From positions 1,771,460-1,835,459 of the forward strand of contig NZ_CP023018.1 in assembly GCF_022406875.1 (NCBI RefSeq): a DNA stretch of 64,000 nt, given 5' to 3'. The notes beneath the pieces are model-generated. The model saw only the letters and a program-made list of their open reading frames with translations, did no database searches and was not told the origin of the DNA. The DNA comes from Ectothiorhodosinus mongolicus. Lineage in GTDB: Bacteria > Pseudomonadota > Gammaproteobacteria > Ectothiorhodospirales > Ectothiorhodospiraceae. Below, piece after piece: positions 19,061 to 27,844 of the stretch; the first letter of the stretch is position 1; every line of letters starts with the position of its first letter. Both the position numbers and the translations under genes were made by a program.

Positions 19061-20284
19061 ATGGGCATCGAGGGGCTGCTCTGGCTGCTCCTCCCGGTAG
19101 CTGCGGCTTCCGGCTGGTGGGCCGCCCAAAAAAAACACAAACGGGGTACGACCCCATCCCCCCAATGGGGTCGCACCCCATTTCCCGATGACTATATCCA
19201 TGGTCTCAATTATCTATTGACCGATCAGTCCGATCGCGCCTTAGACGTCTTCATCCGTTTGGTTGATGTGGACCCTGATACCGTAGAGACCCACCTCATC
19301 CTCGGCAACTTATATCGTCGTCGTGGTGAAGTAGACCGAGCCATTCGCATCCACCAAAATCTGCTGGAGAAAAAAGACCTGCAGGGCCGTCACCGCGCCG
19401 GGGCATTGCTCGAACTGGGTCGCGATTTTATGCAAGGCGGTGTGTTCAACGAGGCCGAACGGCTGTTTCGGGATTTGTTGGCCTTGGGATATTTCAAGGC
19501 GGAAGCCTACTCGCAGCTGCGTAGCCTTCATGAGCAGGAAAAGGAGTGGGCTAAAGCGATCGCCATCTGTGAACAACTGGCTGAAGTCACTGATGAGCCG
19601 CAGAATGTGCTGATTGCCCATTACCACTGTGAGATTGGCGAAGCCGCTTTTGCCATGGCGGAAACTGAGCGAGGCGCCGAGCATGCGCGCCGGGCCTTAA
19701 GCTTTGATCATGATTGTGTGCGGGCGAGCTTGCTGCTCGCGGATATCGCCCAATCACAGGGCAATAGCCGACAAGCCATCGATCACTTGCGCCGCGTTTT
19801 GCAACAAGACAGTCGCTTTGCAGCCCTAGCTCTAGAGCGCGCTGGTAAGGCCTTTGGGTTCTTGGGCGATGATTTGGGCTTAGAACAGTTTCTTTATGAA
19901 ACCTTGGAATACGACACGTCTATTTCAGCAGCTTTAGCGGTGATCGAACAACTGCTAAAAAAGCAAAAACGGGAAGCTCTGGATCAGTTTCTGGAACAAC
20001 AAATGAATCAGGCTGATGTGTCGCTAAGGCTGGTTCTGGCTTACTTAAAACATCGTGGTGCGAGGCGGTTGGGGGGACACTTTGAGGTGCGCGAGCGGGT
20101 GGTGGATGCGTTGCAGCGTTTTCTGGAAGACCGCCCCTTATATCATTGCCAAACCTGTGGATTTCGCAGTAAAACGCATTTTTGGCATTGCCCCAGCTGT
20201 AGTCAGTGGAGCACGGTGATTCCCAATACCAAGGGGCCACAGACCCGCGTGGACAGTGTCTTGCCCAAGTTGCCGCCGAATTAG
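19061..20284 (+). CDS. lapB: Lipopolysaccharide assembly protein LapB
   Basis: The 407-residue inner-membrane protein has an N-terminal anchor (LLWLLLPVAAASGWWAA), a run of TPR repeats starting at DDYIHGLNYLL with LGNLYRRRGEVDRAIRIHQ, and a C-terminal rubredoxin-type zinc knuckle with CQTCGF and CPSC. LapB tunes LPS synthesis by guiding LpxC to FtsH. The usual partner gene lapA is absent: ihfB ends 2 nt before this start. Two palindromic cores (19143-19155 and 19167-19179) fall in the linker between anchor and TPRs and encode KRGTTPSPQWGRTPF, where other LapB proteins have unrelated sequence. Confidence 0.94.
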   Translation: MGIEGLLWLLLPVAAASGWWAAQKKHKRGTTPSPQWGRTPFPDDYIHGLNYLLTDQSDRALDVFIRLVDVDPDTVETHLILGNLYRRRGEVDRAIRIHQNLLEKKDLQGRHRAGALLELGRDFMQGGVFNEAERLFRDLLALGYFKAEAYSQLRSLHEQEKEWAKAIAICEQLAEVTDEPQNVLIAHYHCEIGEAAFAMAETERGAEHARRALSFDHDCVRASLLLADIAQSQGNSRQAIDHLRRVLQQDSRFAALALERAGKAFGFLGDDLGLEQFLYETLEYDTSISAALAVIEQLLKKQKREALDQFLEQQMNQADVSLRLVLAYLKHRGARRLGGHFEVRERVVDALQRFLEDRPLYHCQTCGFRSKTHFWHCPSCSQWSTVIPNTKGPQTRVDSVLPKLPPN

Positions 20285-20331
20285 AGCCCGGTCCCACCCT
20301 CATCAAACCATTCATAGGGAGAGTTACTGTC

Positions 20332-21048
20332 ATGTCGGAAAACCGTGCCTTAGGTCCCAGAGTAATCGTGGCCCTAGATTATCCCAATGCGGCCGAGGCA
20401 CTGGCGATGGCGCAGCGGTTAAGTCCAGAGCTATGTCGCTTAAAGGTGGGCTTTGAGCTATTTGTCAGCGCCGGCCCTAGCCTCATCGAAACATTGCAAG
20501 ATCAGGGCTTTGATGTGTTCTGTGACCTCAAATTTCATGATATCCCCAACACCGTTGCTAGCGCATGTCGTGCCGCTGCGCGCTTGGGCGTGTGGATGCT
20601 CAATGTCCATGCCAGCGGCGGCCCGGCGATGTTAGAGGCAGCGCGGGCAGCCATCGATGAGGGCGCCCATAAGCCGCTGCTGATTGGTGTTACCGTCCTG
20701 ACCTCCATGGACGATGCGGATCTGCATGCTTCCGGTCTAGCGCGCAGTGCCTCAGCACAGGCAGGCTTTCTCGCCGACTGGGCGGCCAAGGCTGGCTTGG
20801 ATGGCGTGGTGTGTTCCGCCCAAGAAGCAGCGGGCATGCACGCGGCTCACGGCCGCCAATTTTTGACAGTGACACCGGGCATTCGTCCGATAAATGCTAC
20901 CGCTGACGATCAAAAACGCATTGTCAGCCCAGCCCAAGCAGCGGCCAATGGATCCGACTACTTGGTCATAGGTCGGCCTATTACAAGGGCTGCACGCCCA
21001 TTGGACGTCCTGAGCAGCATCAATGATGAGCTGAAACAGGTCATTTGA
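20332..21048 (+). CDS. pyrF: Orotidine 5'-phosphate decarboxylase
   Basis: The 238-residue TIM barrel makes UMP from OMP. It has the catalytic FCDLKFHDIPNTV (Asp-Lys-x-x-Asp), VIVALDYPNAAEA near the N-terminus and TPGIRP with YLVIGRPIT for phosphate binding. ATG 20332 follows AGGGAGAG; upstream in-frame starts overlap lapB and lack family similarity. The stop TGA is itself part of a palindromic element, and an intrinsic terminator follows. Confidence 0.97.
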   Translation: MSENRALGPRVIVALDYPNAAEALAMAQRLSPELCRLKVGFELFVSAGPSLIETLQDQGFDVFCDLKFHDIPNTVASACRAAARLGVWMLNVHASGGPAMLEAARAAIDEGAHKPLLIGVTVLTSMDDADLHASGLARSASAQAGFLADWAAKAGLDGVVCSAQEAAGMHAAHGRQFLTVTPGIRPINATADDQKRIVSPAQAAANGSDYLVIGRPITRAARPLDVLSSINDELKQVI

Positions 21049-21072
21049 CCCCATTTGGGGGTCAGACCCCAG
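21045..21072. repeat. Palindromic element at the pyrF stop codon
   Basis: TTTGACCCC and ATTTGGGGGTCAGACCCC combine two cores of the dispersed family. The pyrF TGA lies in the first of them, so the element defines the end of the protein. Confidence 0.8.
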
Positions 21073-21091
21073 TAAGCGTAGACTCGCTAAG

Positions 21092-21130
21092 ACAGATCCA
21101 CGGATCAGGAACCCCAAGGATCTGTTTTTT
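21092..21130 (+). terminator. Intrinsic terminator after pyrF
   Basis: ACAGATCC (21092-21099) pairs with GGATCTGT (21118-21125), and six T residues end the element. The 18-base loop makes it weaker than the rpsA terminator. Confidence 0.65.
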
Positions 21131-21155
21131 CTCATGGAATGCCAAGGAGGCACAG

Positions 21156-21431
21156 ATGAAACGCTTAGCTATTTTCTTACTCACCCTCTCGCTCTTAATG
21201 GGCGCAGGCCTGGCTCAGGCCCAAACCATGGTCAATGTGAACGAAGCCGATGCGGCGGCCCTAGCTGCAGCGCTCACTGGCGTGGGCCAGGCTCGTGCTG
21301 AGGCCATCATTAGCTACCGTGAAGCCAATGGCCCGTTCCAGTCGGTGCATGAATTGTTGCAGGTGCCTGGAATTGGGCCTGCGACCGTGGAGCTGAATCT
21401 GGATCGGATTCAGTTGGGTAACGAGGAATAG
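21156..21431 (+). CDS. ComEA-like helix-hairpin-helix DNA-binding protein
   Basis: The 91-residue exported protein has a signal peptide (MKRLAIFLLTLSLLMGAGLAQA, cleavage likely after QAQA) followed by a ComEA-type double helix-hairpin-helix: VNVNEADAAALAAALTGVGQARAEAII and VHELLQVPGIGPATVELN. Such proteins bind DNA in the periplasm and pull it in during natural transformation, though small stand-alone versions are common in bacteria not known to be competent. AAGGAGG precedes ATG 21156 at good spacing. Terminators lie on both sides, so it is probably transcribed alone. Confidence 0.88.
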   Translation: MKRLAIFLLTLSLLMGAGLAQAQTMVNVNEADAAALAAALTGVGQARAEAIISYREANGPFQSVHELLQVPGIGPATVELNLDRIQLGNEE

Positions 21432-21446
21432 GTCTCGGCCCCAATG

Positions 21447-21478
21447 GGGGGCGACAATTGCTCGCCCCCTTGTTTTTT
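21447..21478 (+). terminator. Intrinsic terminator after comEA-like gene
   Basis: GGGGGCGA (21447-21454) and TCGCCCCC (21462-21469) form an 8-bp stem with a 7-base loop, followed by TTGTTTTTT. Confidence 0.85.
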
Positions 21479-21527
21479 CCTCCCCAGGTGGCCATGCTTT
21501 TAAGTCCATGCATGTGTTAGTGGATTT

Positions 21528-22415
21528 ATGAAGAAAAAACTCCGCAAAGCCGTCTTTCCCGTTGCTGGCATGGGAACCCGATTTCTGCCGGCAACCAAAG
21601 CCAATCCCAAAGAAATGCTGCCGATTGTCGATAAGCCGCTGATTCAATACGCAGCGGAAGAGGCGGTGGATGCCGGCTTTGACACCTTAATTTTTATTAT
21701 TGGTCGCAATAAACGCTCCATCCCCGATCACTTCGATAAAGCCTACGAGTTGGAAACCGAAATGGAAGAGCGGGGCAAACACAAAATGCTCTCCACCGTA
21801 CAAAATATTCTGCCCAGCCATGTGGCATGCATTTACTTGCGCCAAGCTGAAGCGCTGGGCCTGGGTCATGCCGTGAACCTCGCTGCCCCCGTGGTGGGTG
21901 ATGATCCTTTCGCGGTGATTTTGGCCGACGATTTGGTGGAAACCCAAGGTAAGAATGCCATCGCGCAAATGGTTGATATCTACAATGAATTTAACTGCAG
22001 TGTTCTGGGCGTTGAAGAAGTGCCGCGCCAAGAAACTGGCAGCTACGGCATCGTCACGCCCAAGGAAATTCGCGAGCGCCTATGGGCGGTGAAATCCATT
22101 ATCGAAAAGCCCAAGCCAGAAGATGCGCCATCAAATATGGCGGTGCTGGGTCGTTATATCCTCACGCCGCGTATCTTTCAGTTGCTTGATCAGACCCCGC
22201 GCGGCGCTGGCGGTGAGATTCAGCTGACCGACGCCATCTCGGCGTTACTCGCTGAAGAGCAGGTGCTAGCGCATCGGTTCGAAGGCACGCGCTTTGATTG
22301 TGGTAGCAAGCTGGGCTATCTGCAGGCCACCGTTGAATTCGCCTTAAAACACCCCGAGTTGGCGGAGGATTTTCGGGCCTACTTACGTGATGGTGTCTGC
22401 TCGCGTCTGACCTGA
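21528..22415 (+). CDS. galU: UTP-glucose-1-phosphate uridylyltransferase
   Basis: The 295-residue nucleotidyltransferase has the signature [21 protein letters not shown] at the N-terminus, [23 protein letters not shown] and [13 protein letters not shown]. It makes UDP-glucose for surface polysaccharides and osmoprotective glucans. The 3' end overlaps the convergent msrQ by 37 nt, with no terminator between the two genes. Confidence 0.96.
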   Translation: MKKKLRKAVFPVAGMGTRFLPATKANPKEMLPIVDKPLIQYAAEEAVDAGFDTLIFIIGRNKRSIPDHFDKAYELETEMEERGKHKMLSTVQNILPSHVACIYLRQAEALGLGHAVNLAAPVVGDDPFAVILADDLVETQGKNAIAQMVDIYNEFNCSVLGVEEVPRQETGSYGIVTPKEIRERLWAVKSIIEKPKPEDAPSNMAVLGRYILTPRIFQLLDQTPRGAGGEIQLTDAISALLAEEQVLAHRFEGTRFDCGSKLGYLQATVEFALKHPELAEDFRAYLRDGVCSRLT

Positions 22416-23029
22416 AGTTCGGCTTTATAACTCAGCCATTTAGCATCGAGAAGGCGCAAAATAATCAGTAATACCAACGCCAGCAGAGTCAGCCATAGCT
22501 CAGCGCGAAACCCTCGCGCCAGTAGGAAGAAGTGCAGGATGCCGCCGGCCGCACACAGATAAGACAAACGATGCAGCCAACGCCAACGCGGCATCCCCAA
22601 AGCCTTTTGCAACAGCGGGACGGAAGTGATCACCAGCGGAATCAATAACAGCCAGCTGAACAGACCAATTTGCAAGTGCAGCAGTTGGGAAAGCTCGAGC
22701 CACACCACGGTCCACACCCAGTGCAGCTCCAGCCAAGCCCAGGCCAACAGATGAGCGGTGATATAGACGAAAGACCACAGCCCCAGTTGCCGTCGGATCA
22801 TCATGAACTCCAGCCGATGAGTGAGGCGAAACAGAGGGCCTAACGCCAGCGTCGCCAGCAGTGCATAAAGCCCCCAGCGCCCCAAGCTGTGCAGCACTAC
22901 CTCTTCTGGTATCACGCCCAAGCGGTCTTGATGCCACGCCAAAGCCAAGCCAAGCAGCGGCAAGCTCATGCCGATAAACAATGCTAGCCGAAGCAGGCGG
23001 ATGGTGGACTTGGCGGCTTTGACAGGCAT
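22379..23029 (-). CDS. msrQ: MsrQ haem-binding membrane subunit of the methionine sulfoxide reductase system
   Basis: The 216-residue protein has about six membrane segments and histidines in positions typical of the ferric-reductase-like YedZ/MsrQ family ([32 protein letters not shown], then [18 protein letters not shown]). MsrQ passes electrons from the quinone pool or flavin reductase to periplasmic MsrP. The gene starts 30 nt after msrP and ends inside galU on the other strand. Confidence 0.93.
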   Translation of the reverse strand: MPVKAAKSTIRLLRLALFIGMSLPLLGLALAWHQDRLGVIPEEVVLHSLGRWGLYALLATLALGPLFRLTHRLEFMMIRRQLGLWSFVYITAHLLAWAWLELHWVWTVVWLELSQLLHLQIGLFSWLLLIPLVITSVPLLQKALGMPRWRWLHRLSYLCAAGGILHFFLLARGFRAELWLTLLALVLLIILRLLDAKWLSYKAELQVRREQTPSRK

Positions 23030-23059
23030 TCTAGAAGAGGCTACGCAGATCCATGATGC

Positions 23060-24007
23060 TCAGAAGTGGATACTCAGATCCATGCCGACATACAAATGCG
23101 CGACTTGATCGCCATAGCCATTAAACATTTGTGTGGCGATGCGCGCGCGTTCACCCAGACGCCGCTCGGTGGCTTGTAGCCAGCGCGGATGGCGAACCTC
23201 GGGATTCACATTGGCGTAAAAGCCATATTCCCGGGGCTGTTTCGCCTCCCATGAGCTCAACGGTTGGGTTTCCTGAAAGCGAATGCGCGCGATCGACTTG
23301 ATACTTTTAAAGCCATATTTCCAGGGAACGACCAGTCGCAAAGGGGCACCATTTTGCGCCGGCAACATCTCGCCATACATGCCTACGGCGATCAGCGTCA
23401 GCGGATGCATGGCCTCATCGATACGCAGCCCCTCCTGATAAGGCCAATCCAAGGCAGGACGACGCTGGCCCGGCAGGTTGTCCGGATCCATGATGGATTC
23501 AAACAATACGTACTTGGCCCGCGAGGTCGGTGCTAACCGGCGGATTAAATCAGCCAGCGGAAAGCCCACCCAGGGAATCACCTTGGACCAGGTCTCCACA
23601 CAGCGTAGCCGATAAATGCGTTCTTCCAGCGTTCGGCCCGCCAATAGATCTTCGAGGGGATAAAGTCCCGGTTTGGCAATTTCGCCCTCGATCCGCACCG
23701 ACCAAGGCTCGGTGCGCAGAAAGTGCGCATTGTCTTTAGGGTCTGATTTGCCCGTGCCCAGTTCGAAGAAGTTGTTATAGCTGGATGCCAGCGCCTGATC
23801 CGTAGGCTCCTCATTCGTACCGTCTGTCCATGAGGCAATTGCCTGTCCATAAAGCAGGCGCGCGGCAGCCGGGGTGCTTATCAGTCCGGGCATCAATCCT
23901 GCCAAACCCAAGGCAGCAGAGCCTTTGATCAGGTCACGCCGGCTAATCACGCGCTCTGGCGAGGCGCGCTTTGCTGAAGCCTGTGTGAGAAGATTTTTTC
24001 GCTCCAT
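23060..24007 (-). CDS. msrP: Protein-methionine-sulfoxide reductase, molybdopterin subunit
   Basis: This periplasmic molybdoenzyme of about 315 residues repairs oxidised methionines. The N-terminus carries a Tat signal ([20 protein letters not shown]). The molybdenum-ligand Cys is in [20 protein letters not shown], and [14 protein letters not shown] is also typical of YedY/MsrP. ATG 24007 follows GAGGAC; a TTG at 24049 would add 14 residues before an already complete Tat signal. It forms an operon with msrQ. The molybdate it needs would be imported by the modABC genes at 40.6-43.3 kb. Confidence 0.95.
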   Translation of the reverse strand: MERKNLLTQASAKRASPERVISRRDLIKGSAALGLAGLMPGLISTPAAARLLYGQAIASWTDGTNEEPTDQALASSYNNFFELGTGKSDPKDNAHFLRTEPWSVRIEGEIAKPGLYPLEDLLAGRTLEERIYRLRCVETWSKVIPWVGFPLADLIRRLAPTSRAKYVLFESIMDPDNLPGQRRPALDWPYQEGLRIDEAMHPLTLIAVGMYGEMLPAQNGAPLRLVVPWKYGFKSIKSIARIRFQETQPLSSWEAKQPREYGFYANVNPEVRHPRWLQATERRLGERARIATQMFNGYGDQVAHLYVGMDLSIHF

Positions 24008-24079
24008 GTCCTCAAATGCCCTTATTTGCCGAAGGGGTTTTTGACTCAACTCATGAGTAGGTTAGCTAATCAGCAAATA

Positions 24080-24096
24080 CTGTTGCAAAGCAACAG
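24080..24096. promoter_or_regulatory. Perfect inverted repeat between divergent msrP and peroxidase genes
   Basis: CTGTTGC, AAA, GCAACAG lies in the 149-nt divergent region, 73 nt before msrP and 61 nt before the peroxidase gene. The size and symmetry suit a dimeric repressor or activator site, but I cannot name the protein. Confidence 0.35.
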
Positions 24097-24156
24097 GCCG
24101 AGTAATAAAACAGCTTAGAACAAGTCTTACTCACCGTGAAGCTAAAGGAGCTCACA

Positions 24157-25152
24157 ATGAAAAAAATGGCAAGAATGCTAGGGGGCGTCCTGCCAGCAAT
24201 GGTGCTCGCCAGTGCGGCAGCAGTAACGACCGCATCGGCAGATGACTATGCGAGCTACCGTGCGTATTTCGAACCGTTGCCGGCTCTGCCGCCGATCCCG
24301 GCCAATAACTCGTTGACCCCAGAGAAAATTGAACTGGGCAAGATGCTATTTTTCGAACCGCGTATCTCCGGCAGTGGTGTGATTAGCTGTGCCACTTGTC
24401 ATAACCCCGCTCTGGGGTGGTCGGACCGTATTCCGCGGGCCACCGGTCATGATGGCCAAGTGGGTGAGCGTAACACGCCGACTGTGCTGAATTCCGGCTT
24501 CCTGGGTTCACAGTTCTGGGACGGTCGTGAACCCGATTTAGAAGGTCAGGCTTTGGGTCCGATTGAGGCGGATATCGAAATGGCCATGGATCTGGACAGC
24601 GCACTGACGGTGCTTTCCGGCTTTGACGTCTATAAAGAAAAGTTCGCCGCAGCCTATCCCGGACAGCGCAATCCCATTACGGCTGAGAACGTTGCCTTTG
24701 CACTGGCTTCGTTCCAGCGCACGCTGAATACACCGAACTCACCGTTCGATCGCTTCCTGCAAGGCGATGACAACGCGATGACTGAAGCGCAAAAGCGTGG
24801 CATGGTGGCCTTCGTCTCCAATGGCTGCATTGCCTGTCATCGCGGTGTGAACCTGTCCGACAGCCGTTTCCATCGCTTCGAACTGCCGGGTTCCACCGAC
24901 CAGGGTCGTTTCTTGGTGACGGGTGATGAGGGTGATATGTTTGCCTTCCGTACCCCGACGCTGCGTAACGTCGCGGTGACCTATCCTTACTTCAACAACG
25001 GTGCTGTGGACTCTTTGGAAGAAGCCACGCAGCTGATGGCCCGCCAGATGTTGGGTCGTGAGCTTAACCGTCGCACGGTAAATGACATCGTCGCGTTCCT
25101 CAACGCCCTCACCGGCGACATGCCCGACGTCAGCTTCCCGGCGCTGCCGTAA
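24157..25152 (+). CDS. Dihaem cytochrome c peroxidase (MauG/CcpA family)
   Basis: The exported protein of about 331 residues has a signal peptide (cleavage near TASA-DDY) and two CxxCH haem sites, CATCH (about residue 85) and CIACH (about 225), in the arrangement of bacterial cytochrome c peroxidases. Nearby landmarks are LGKMLFFEPRISGSG, NTPTVLNSGF, FWDGREPDLEGQ and FRTPTLRNVAVTYPY. The usual role is reduction of periplasmic hydrogen peroxide with cytochrome c electrons; MauG-like oxidation chemistry is possible. ATG 24157 follows AAAGGAG; the in-frame GTG 24136 is less likely. Its partner msrP also handles periplasmic oxidative damage. Confidence 0.9.
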   Translation: MKKMARMLGGVLPAMVLASAAAVTTASADDYASYRAYFEPLPALPPIPANNSLTPEKIELGKMLFFEPRISGSGVISCATCHNPALGWSDRIPRATGHDGQVGERNTPTVLNSGFLGSQFWDGREPDLEGQALGPIEADIEMAMDLDSALTVLSGFDVYKEKFAAAYPGQRNPITAENVAFALASFQRTLNTPNSPFDRFLQGDDNAMTEAQKRGMVAFVSNGCIACHRGVNLSDSRFHRFELPGSTDQGRFLVTGDEGDMFAFRTPTLRNVAVTYPYFNNGAVDSLEEATQLMARQMLGRELNRRTVNDIVAFLNALTGDMPDVSFPALP

Positions 25153-25154
25153 CA

Positions 25155-25230
25155 AATGGGGTACGACCCTAGGGTACGACCCCTTTTGGGGTCGTACCCT
25201 TTTTTTAAAAAGGGGTCTGTCCCCTTTTTT
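25155..25230. repeat. Compound palindromic element
   Basis: ATGGGGTACGACCC and AGGGTACGACCCC, then TTTTGGGGTCGTACCC, are followed by AAAAAGGGGTCTGTCCCC with a TTTTTT tail. It lies just after the peroxidase gene and 11 nt before the next ATG, and could terminate transcription of the former. Confidence 0.9.
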
Positions 25231-25241
25231 GGCGCTGACGA

Positions 25242-26042
25242 ATGCATACCTTCACCAATATCGAAGATTGCGTGCACTACATTCATCATCGGTTGCGGCC
25301 GGGCGATGATGTGCAACCGGTGATCTTAGGCGGTAAGCGTTATTTTCTGAAACCGGTGGGAGCCAAACACTACGGGCCGTTGCGCAGTGTGTTTACTGCG
25401 CTAGCCATGAAGATTGCTCTAGGACATTGGCCGGCATTTACAGCGTTGAATCGCTCACCGGAACAAAGACTGGCCTTTGAAGGCCAACGATTACGCAGTT
25501 TGTTACAAGCCGGGGAGTCTGTTCCTGAAGTACTGATTTCTGATCCTAAAGCCCTAGTTCTAAGCGATGCAGGCACGCCCATAGATGCACAAATGCGGCA
25601 GATGGACGCGGTGAAGCGACATGAACTGGTCGAGCGATTGGCCCTCGATCAGGTCCGTTTTCATGAAGCGGGCTATTGGCATGGAGCGGCGCAAATCAGA
25701 AATATTAGTTGGAACGGTGAACATTTTTGTCGCTTTGATTTGGAGGAAGACTTAGCCGCGATCATGCCATTGAACCTGTGTCAGGCCATGGATGTTTTCC
25801 TTGGCGTCTATTCACTAGTGGGCGAGGGCGCCTTGGGCGCGATGCAGGAACGCCAAGCGCTTGCGACAAATTACCTCACTACCTACCGCCGAAATCTAGT
25901 ACAGCATCATCTCGACTCAGAGTTTGCATTGATCTACCGATGGTTAAAACGCATCGCCATCGCTGTCGGCTGGACCCAAAACTTTGCCGGCAACGACATA
26001 AAAGTCATAGTGGGCACTCAACAAGTCATGTCTAAACACTAG
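25242..26042 (+). CDS. Kinase-like protein of the lipopolysaccharide-kinase type
   Basis: The 266-residue soluble protein has weak features of the Kdo/LPS kinase and Bud32-like fold: an early lysine in GGKRYFLKPV, a catalytic-loop-like YWHGAAQIRNISW (HGxxxxxN, about residue 147) and a DFG-position FDLEEDLA. The closest function I can suggest is phosphorylation of a lipid or sugar substrate, but the loop lacks the usual Asp (HGAAQ rather than HGDxH), so catalysis is doubtful. It lacks a ribosome-binding site and is bracketed by palindromic elements, one ending 11 nt before the ATG and one beginning 16 nt after the stop. Confidence 0.55.
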   Translation: MHTFTNIEDCVHYIHHRLRPGDDVQPVILGGKRYFLKPVGAKHYGPLRSVFTALAMKIALGHWPAFTALNRSPEQRLAFEGQRLRSLLQAGESVPEVLISDPKALVLSDAGTPIDAQMRQMDAVKRHELVERLALDQVRFHEAGYWHGAAQIRNISWNGEHFCRFDLEEDLAAIMPLNLCQAMDVFLGVYSLVGEGALGAMQERQALATNYLTTYRRNLVQHHLDSEFALIYRWLKRIAIAVGWTQNFAGNDIKVIVGTQQVMSKH

Positions 26043-26057
26043 TCGGGGATACCACAC

Positions 26058-26107
26058 AAAAAAGGGGACAGACCCCTTTTTAGAAAAGGGGTCTGTCCCC
26101 TTTTTTT
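26058..26107. repeat. Perfect palindrome, 23-bp arms
   Basis: Arms AAAAAAGGGGACAGACCCCT plus TTT (26058-26080) and the exact complement (26084-26106) flank TAG. T tracts on both strands make it terminator-like in both directions. Confidence 0.92.
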
Positions 26108-26189
26108 GTCTTTTTTGGCTTTTTTGTTACAGCCGTATGACGCTCTCGTTTAAAATATCGCTCAGTGACAGATCCTGTCTGGGGGCTTC

Positions 26190-27779
26190 GTGGAAGAGAA
26201 AGATGTAAACGTCCTGCAGCGCCGCGCTGAGCTGCAGTCAACGGAAGTCATTCGGTTCGGTACCGCGCTGCTGTTTGTGGTGGGCATCATGATGTTCACC
26301 GTGGTGCGCGGCGAGTCCCTGGGGATTGAAGGCAGTATTTTTGTGGTCGTGGCCGCCATGGTCGGCGCCTACATGGCCATGAACATCGGTGCCAATGACG
26401 TCGCCAATAATGTCGGGCCCGCGGTCGGCTCTGGGGCGATAACGCTCGGTGGTGCGATCTTGATCGCGGCGGTCTTCGAAGCAGCGGGGGCCATTATCGC
26501 CGGCGGTTCCGTGGCCAGCACCATCCGTAGCGGCATCATCAACCCCGATCTCATCCCCGATCCAGAGACTTTTATGTGGGTCATGCTGGCGGCGCTATTG
26601 GCCGCTGCGCTCTGGATTAACCTCGCCACCGCTTCAGGGGCGCCGGTATCCACCACGCATTCCATCGTTGGGGCGGTGCTCGGGGCGGGTGTCGCCTCCA
26701 GTGGCCTTGGTGTGGCCAACTGGGATGTGCTCGGACGTATTGCTGCCAGCTGGCTGATATCACCGGTGATGGGCGGCGCCATCGCCGCAGCGCTTCTGTA
26801 CTTCATCAAACGTCGCATCACTTACCAACAAGACCTGACTGGCGCGGCCTGTCGCTGGGTTCCGGTATTGATCGGCGGCATGGCCTTTGCCACCGTCACC
26901 TACCTAGTGACCAAAGGCCTCAGTAAAGTCGTCGAGATAAGCACTTTACAGGCCTACGGTTTGGGCCTAATCGCCGCTGTTGTCACCTACCTGCTGGTCA
27001 AACCGCTCATTCAAAAACGGCGCTCCCGCATCGAGAACTCCAAGCGCGGGGTTAACCGCCTATTCACCATCCCTCTCGTTTTCGCCGCGGCCATGCTGAG
27101 TTTTGCGCATGGTTCTAATGATGTGGCCAACGCCATCGGCCCGCTAGCGGCCATCGTCGAGGTGGTCAGCTCCGGCGGGGCAGAGATTGCCGTTTCCGCA
27201 CCGATCCCGCTATGGGTGCTGGTGATCGGTGGCCTGGGTTTATCGGTGGGACTATGGCTGTACGGCCCCAAAATTATCCGCACCGTGGGTACAGAGATCA
27301 CCGATATCGACCGCATGCGCGCCTATTGCATCGCTATGGCCGCGACGATCACCGTGTTGATCGCCACCCAGCTGGGCCTGCCGGTGAGCACCACCCATGT
27401 CACCGTTGGCGCGGTATTTGGTGTGGGTTTTCTCCGCGAATACTTGAAAAGCAGCTATGACCGCAAGCTGCGTGACATCGAAGAGCACCACCATGCCAGC
27501 AATCAGGCCGAGATAGACGCCTTTATGCGTCGCTGGCAGAAGGCGCCAATACGCGAGAAGGGCGACATGCTCGCCGAACTCAAGCGCCAGGCCAAGAAAC
27601 GGCGCGATGACGCGTTGTTCACCAAGAAAGAGCGTAAAAGCCTGCGCTCCGTCTACCGTCGCCAGTTGGTAAAGCGCTCGATGGTGTTGCGCATCGTCGC
27701 TGCATGGATCATCACCGTGCCCATGTCAGCGGCGATCGCCGCGTTGGTCTTTTTTATGATTCGCGGCATGCTGATCTAA
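26190..27779 (+). CDS. Inorganic phosphate transporter, PiT family
   Basis: The 529-residue permease has two copies of the PiT signature, NIGANDVANNVGPAVGSGAI (about residues 65-84) and FAHGSNDVANAIGPLAAI (about 305-322), each in a membrane half, with VSTTHSIVGAVLG and VSTTHVTVGAVFG loops. A charged cytoplasmic region (about 420-490) precedes a last hydrophobic segment. The family moves phosphate with protons or sodium across the inner membrane. Start is GTG 26190, the only in-frame candidate before the first membrane segment. Other anions, such as sulfate, are possible in this superfamily. Confidence 0.9.
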   Translation: MEEKDVNVLQRRAELQSTEVIRFGTALLFVVGIMMFTVVRGESLGIEGSIFVVVAAMVGAYMAMNIGANDVANNVGPAVGSGAITLGGAILIAAVFEAAGAIIAGGSVASTIRSGIINPDLIPDPETFMWVMLAALLAAALWINLATASGAPVSTTHSIVGAVLGAGVASSGLGVANWDVLGRIAASWLISPVMGGAIAAALLYFIKRRITYQQDLTGAACRWVPVLIGGMAFATVTYLVTKGLSKVVEISTLQAYGLGLIAAVVTYLLVKPLIQKRRSRIENSKRGVNRLFTIPLVFAAAMLSFAHGSNDVANAIGPLAAIVEVVSSGGAEIAVSAPIPLWVLVIGGLGLSVGLWLYGPKIIRTVGTEITDIDRMRAYCIAMAATITVLIATQLGLPVSTTHVTVGAVFGVGFLREYLKSSYDRKLRDIEEHHHASNQAEIDAFMRRWQKAPIREKGDMLAELKRQAKKRRDDALFTKKERKSLRSVYRRQLVKRSMVLRIVAAWIITVPMSAAIAALVFFMIRGMLI

Positions 27780-27844
27780 ATTAAACAGCCTGCTTATGCT
27801 ATCCTGCGCCAGCAAAAATGGCCTGAAATAAAGGAGCGCACAGC

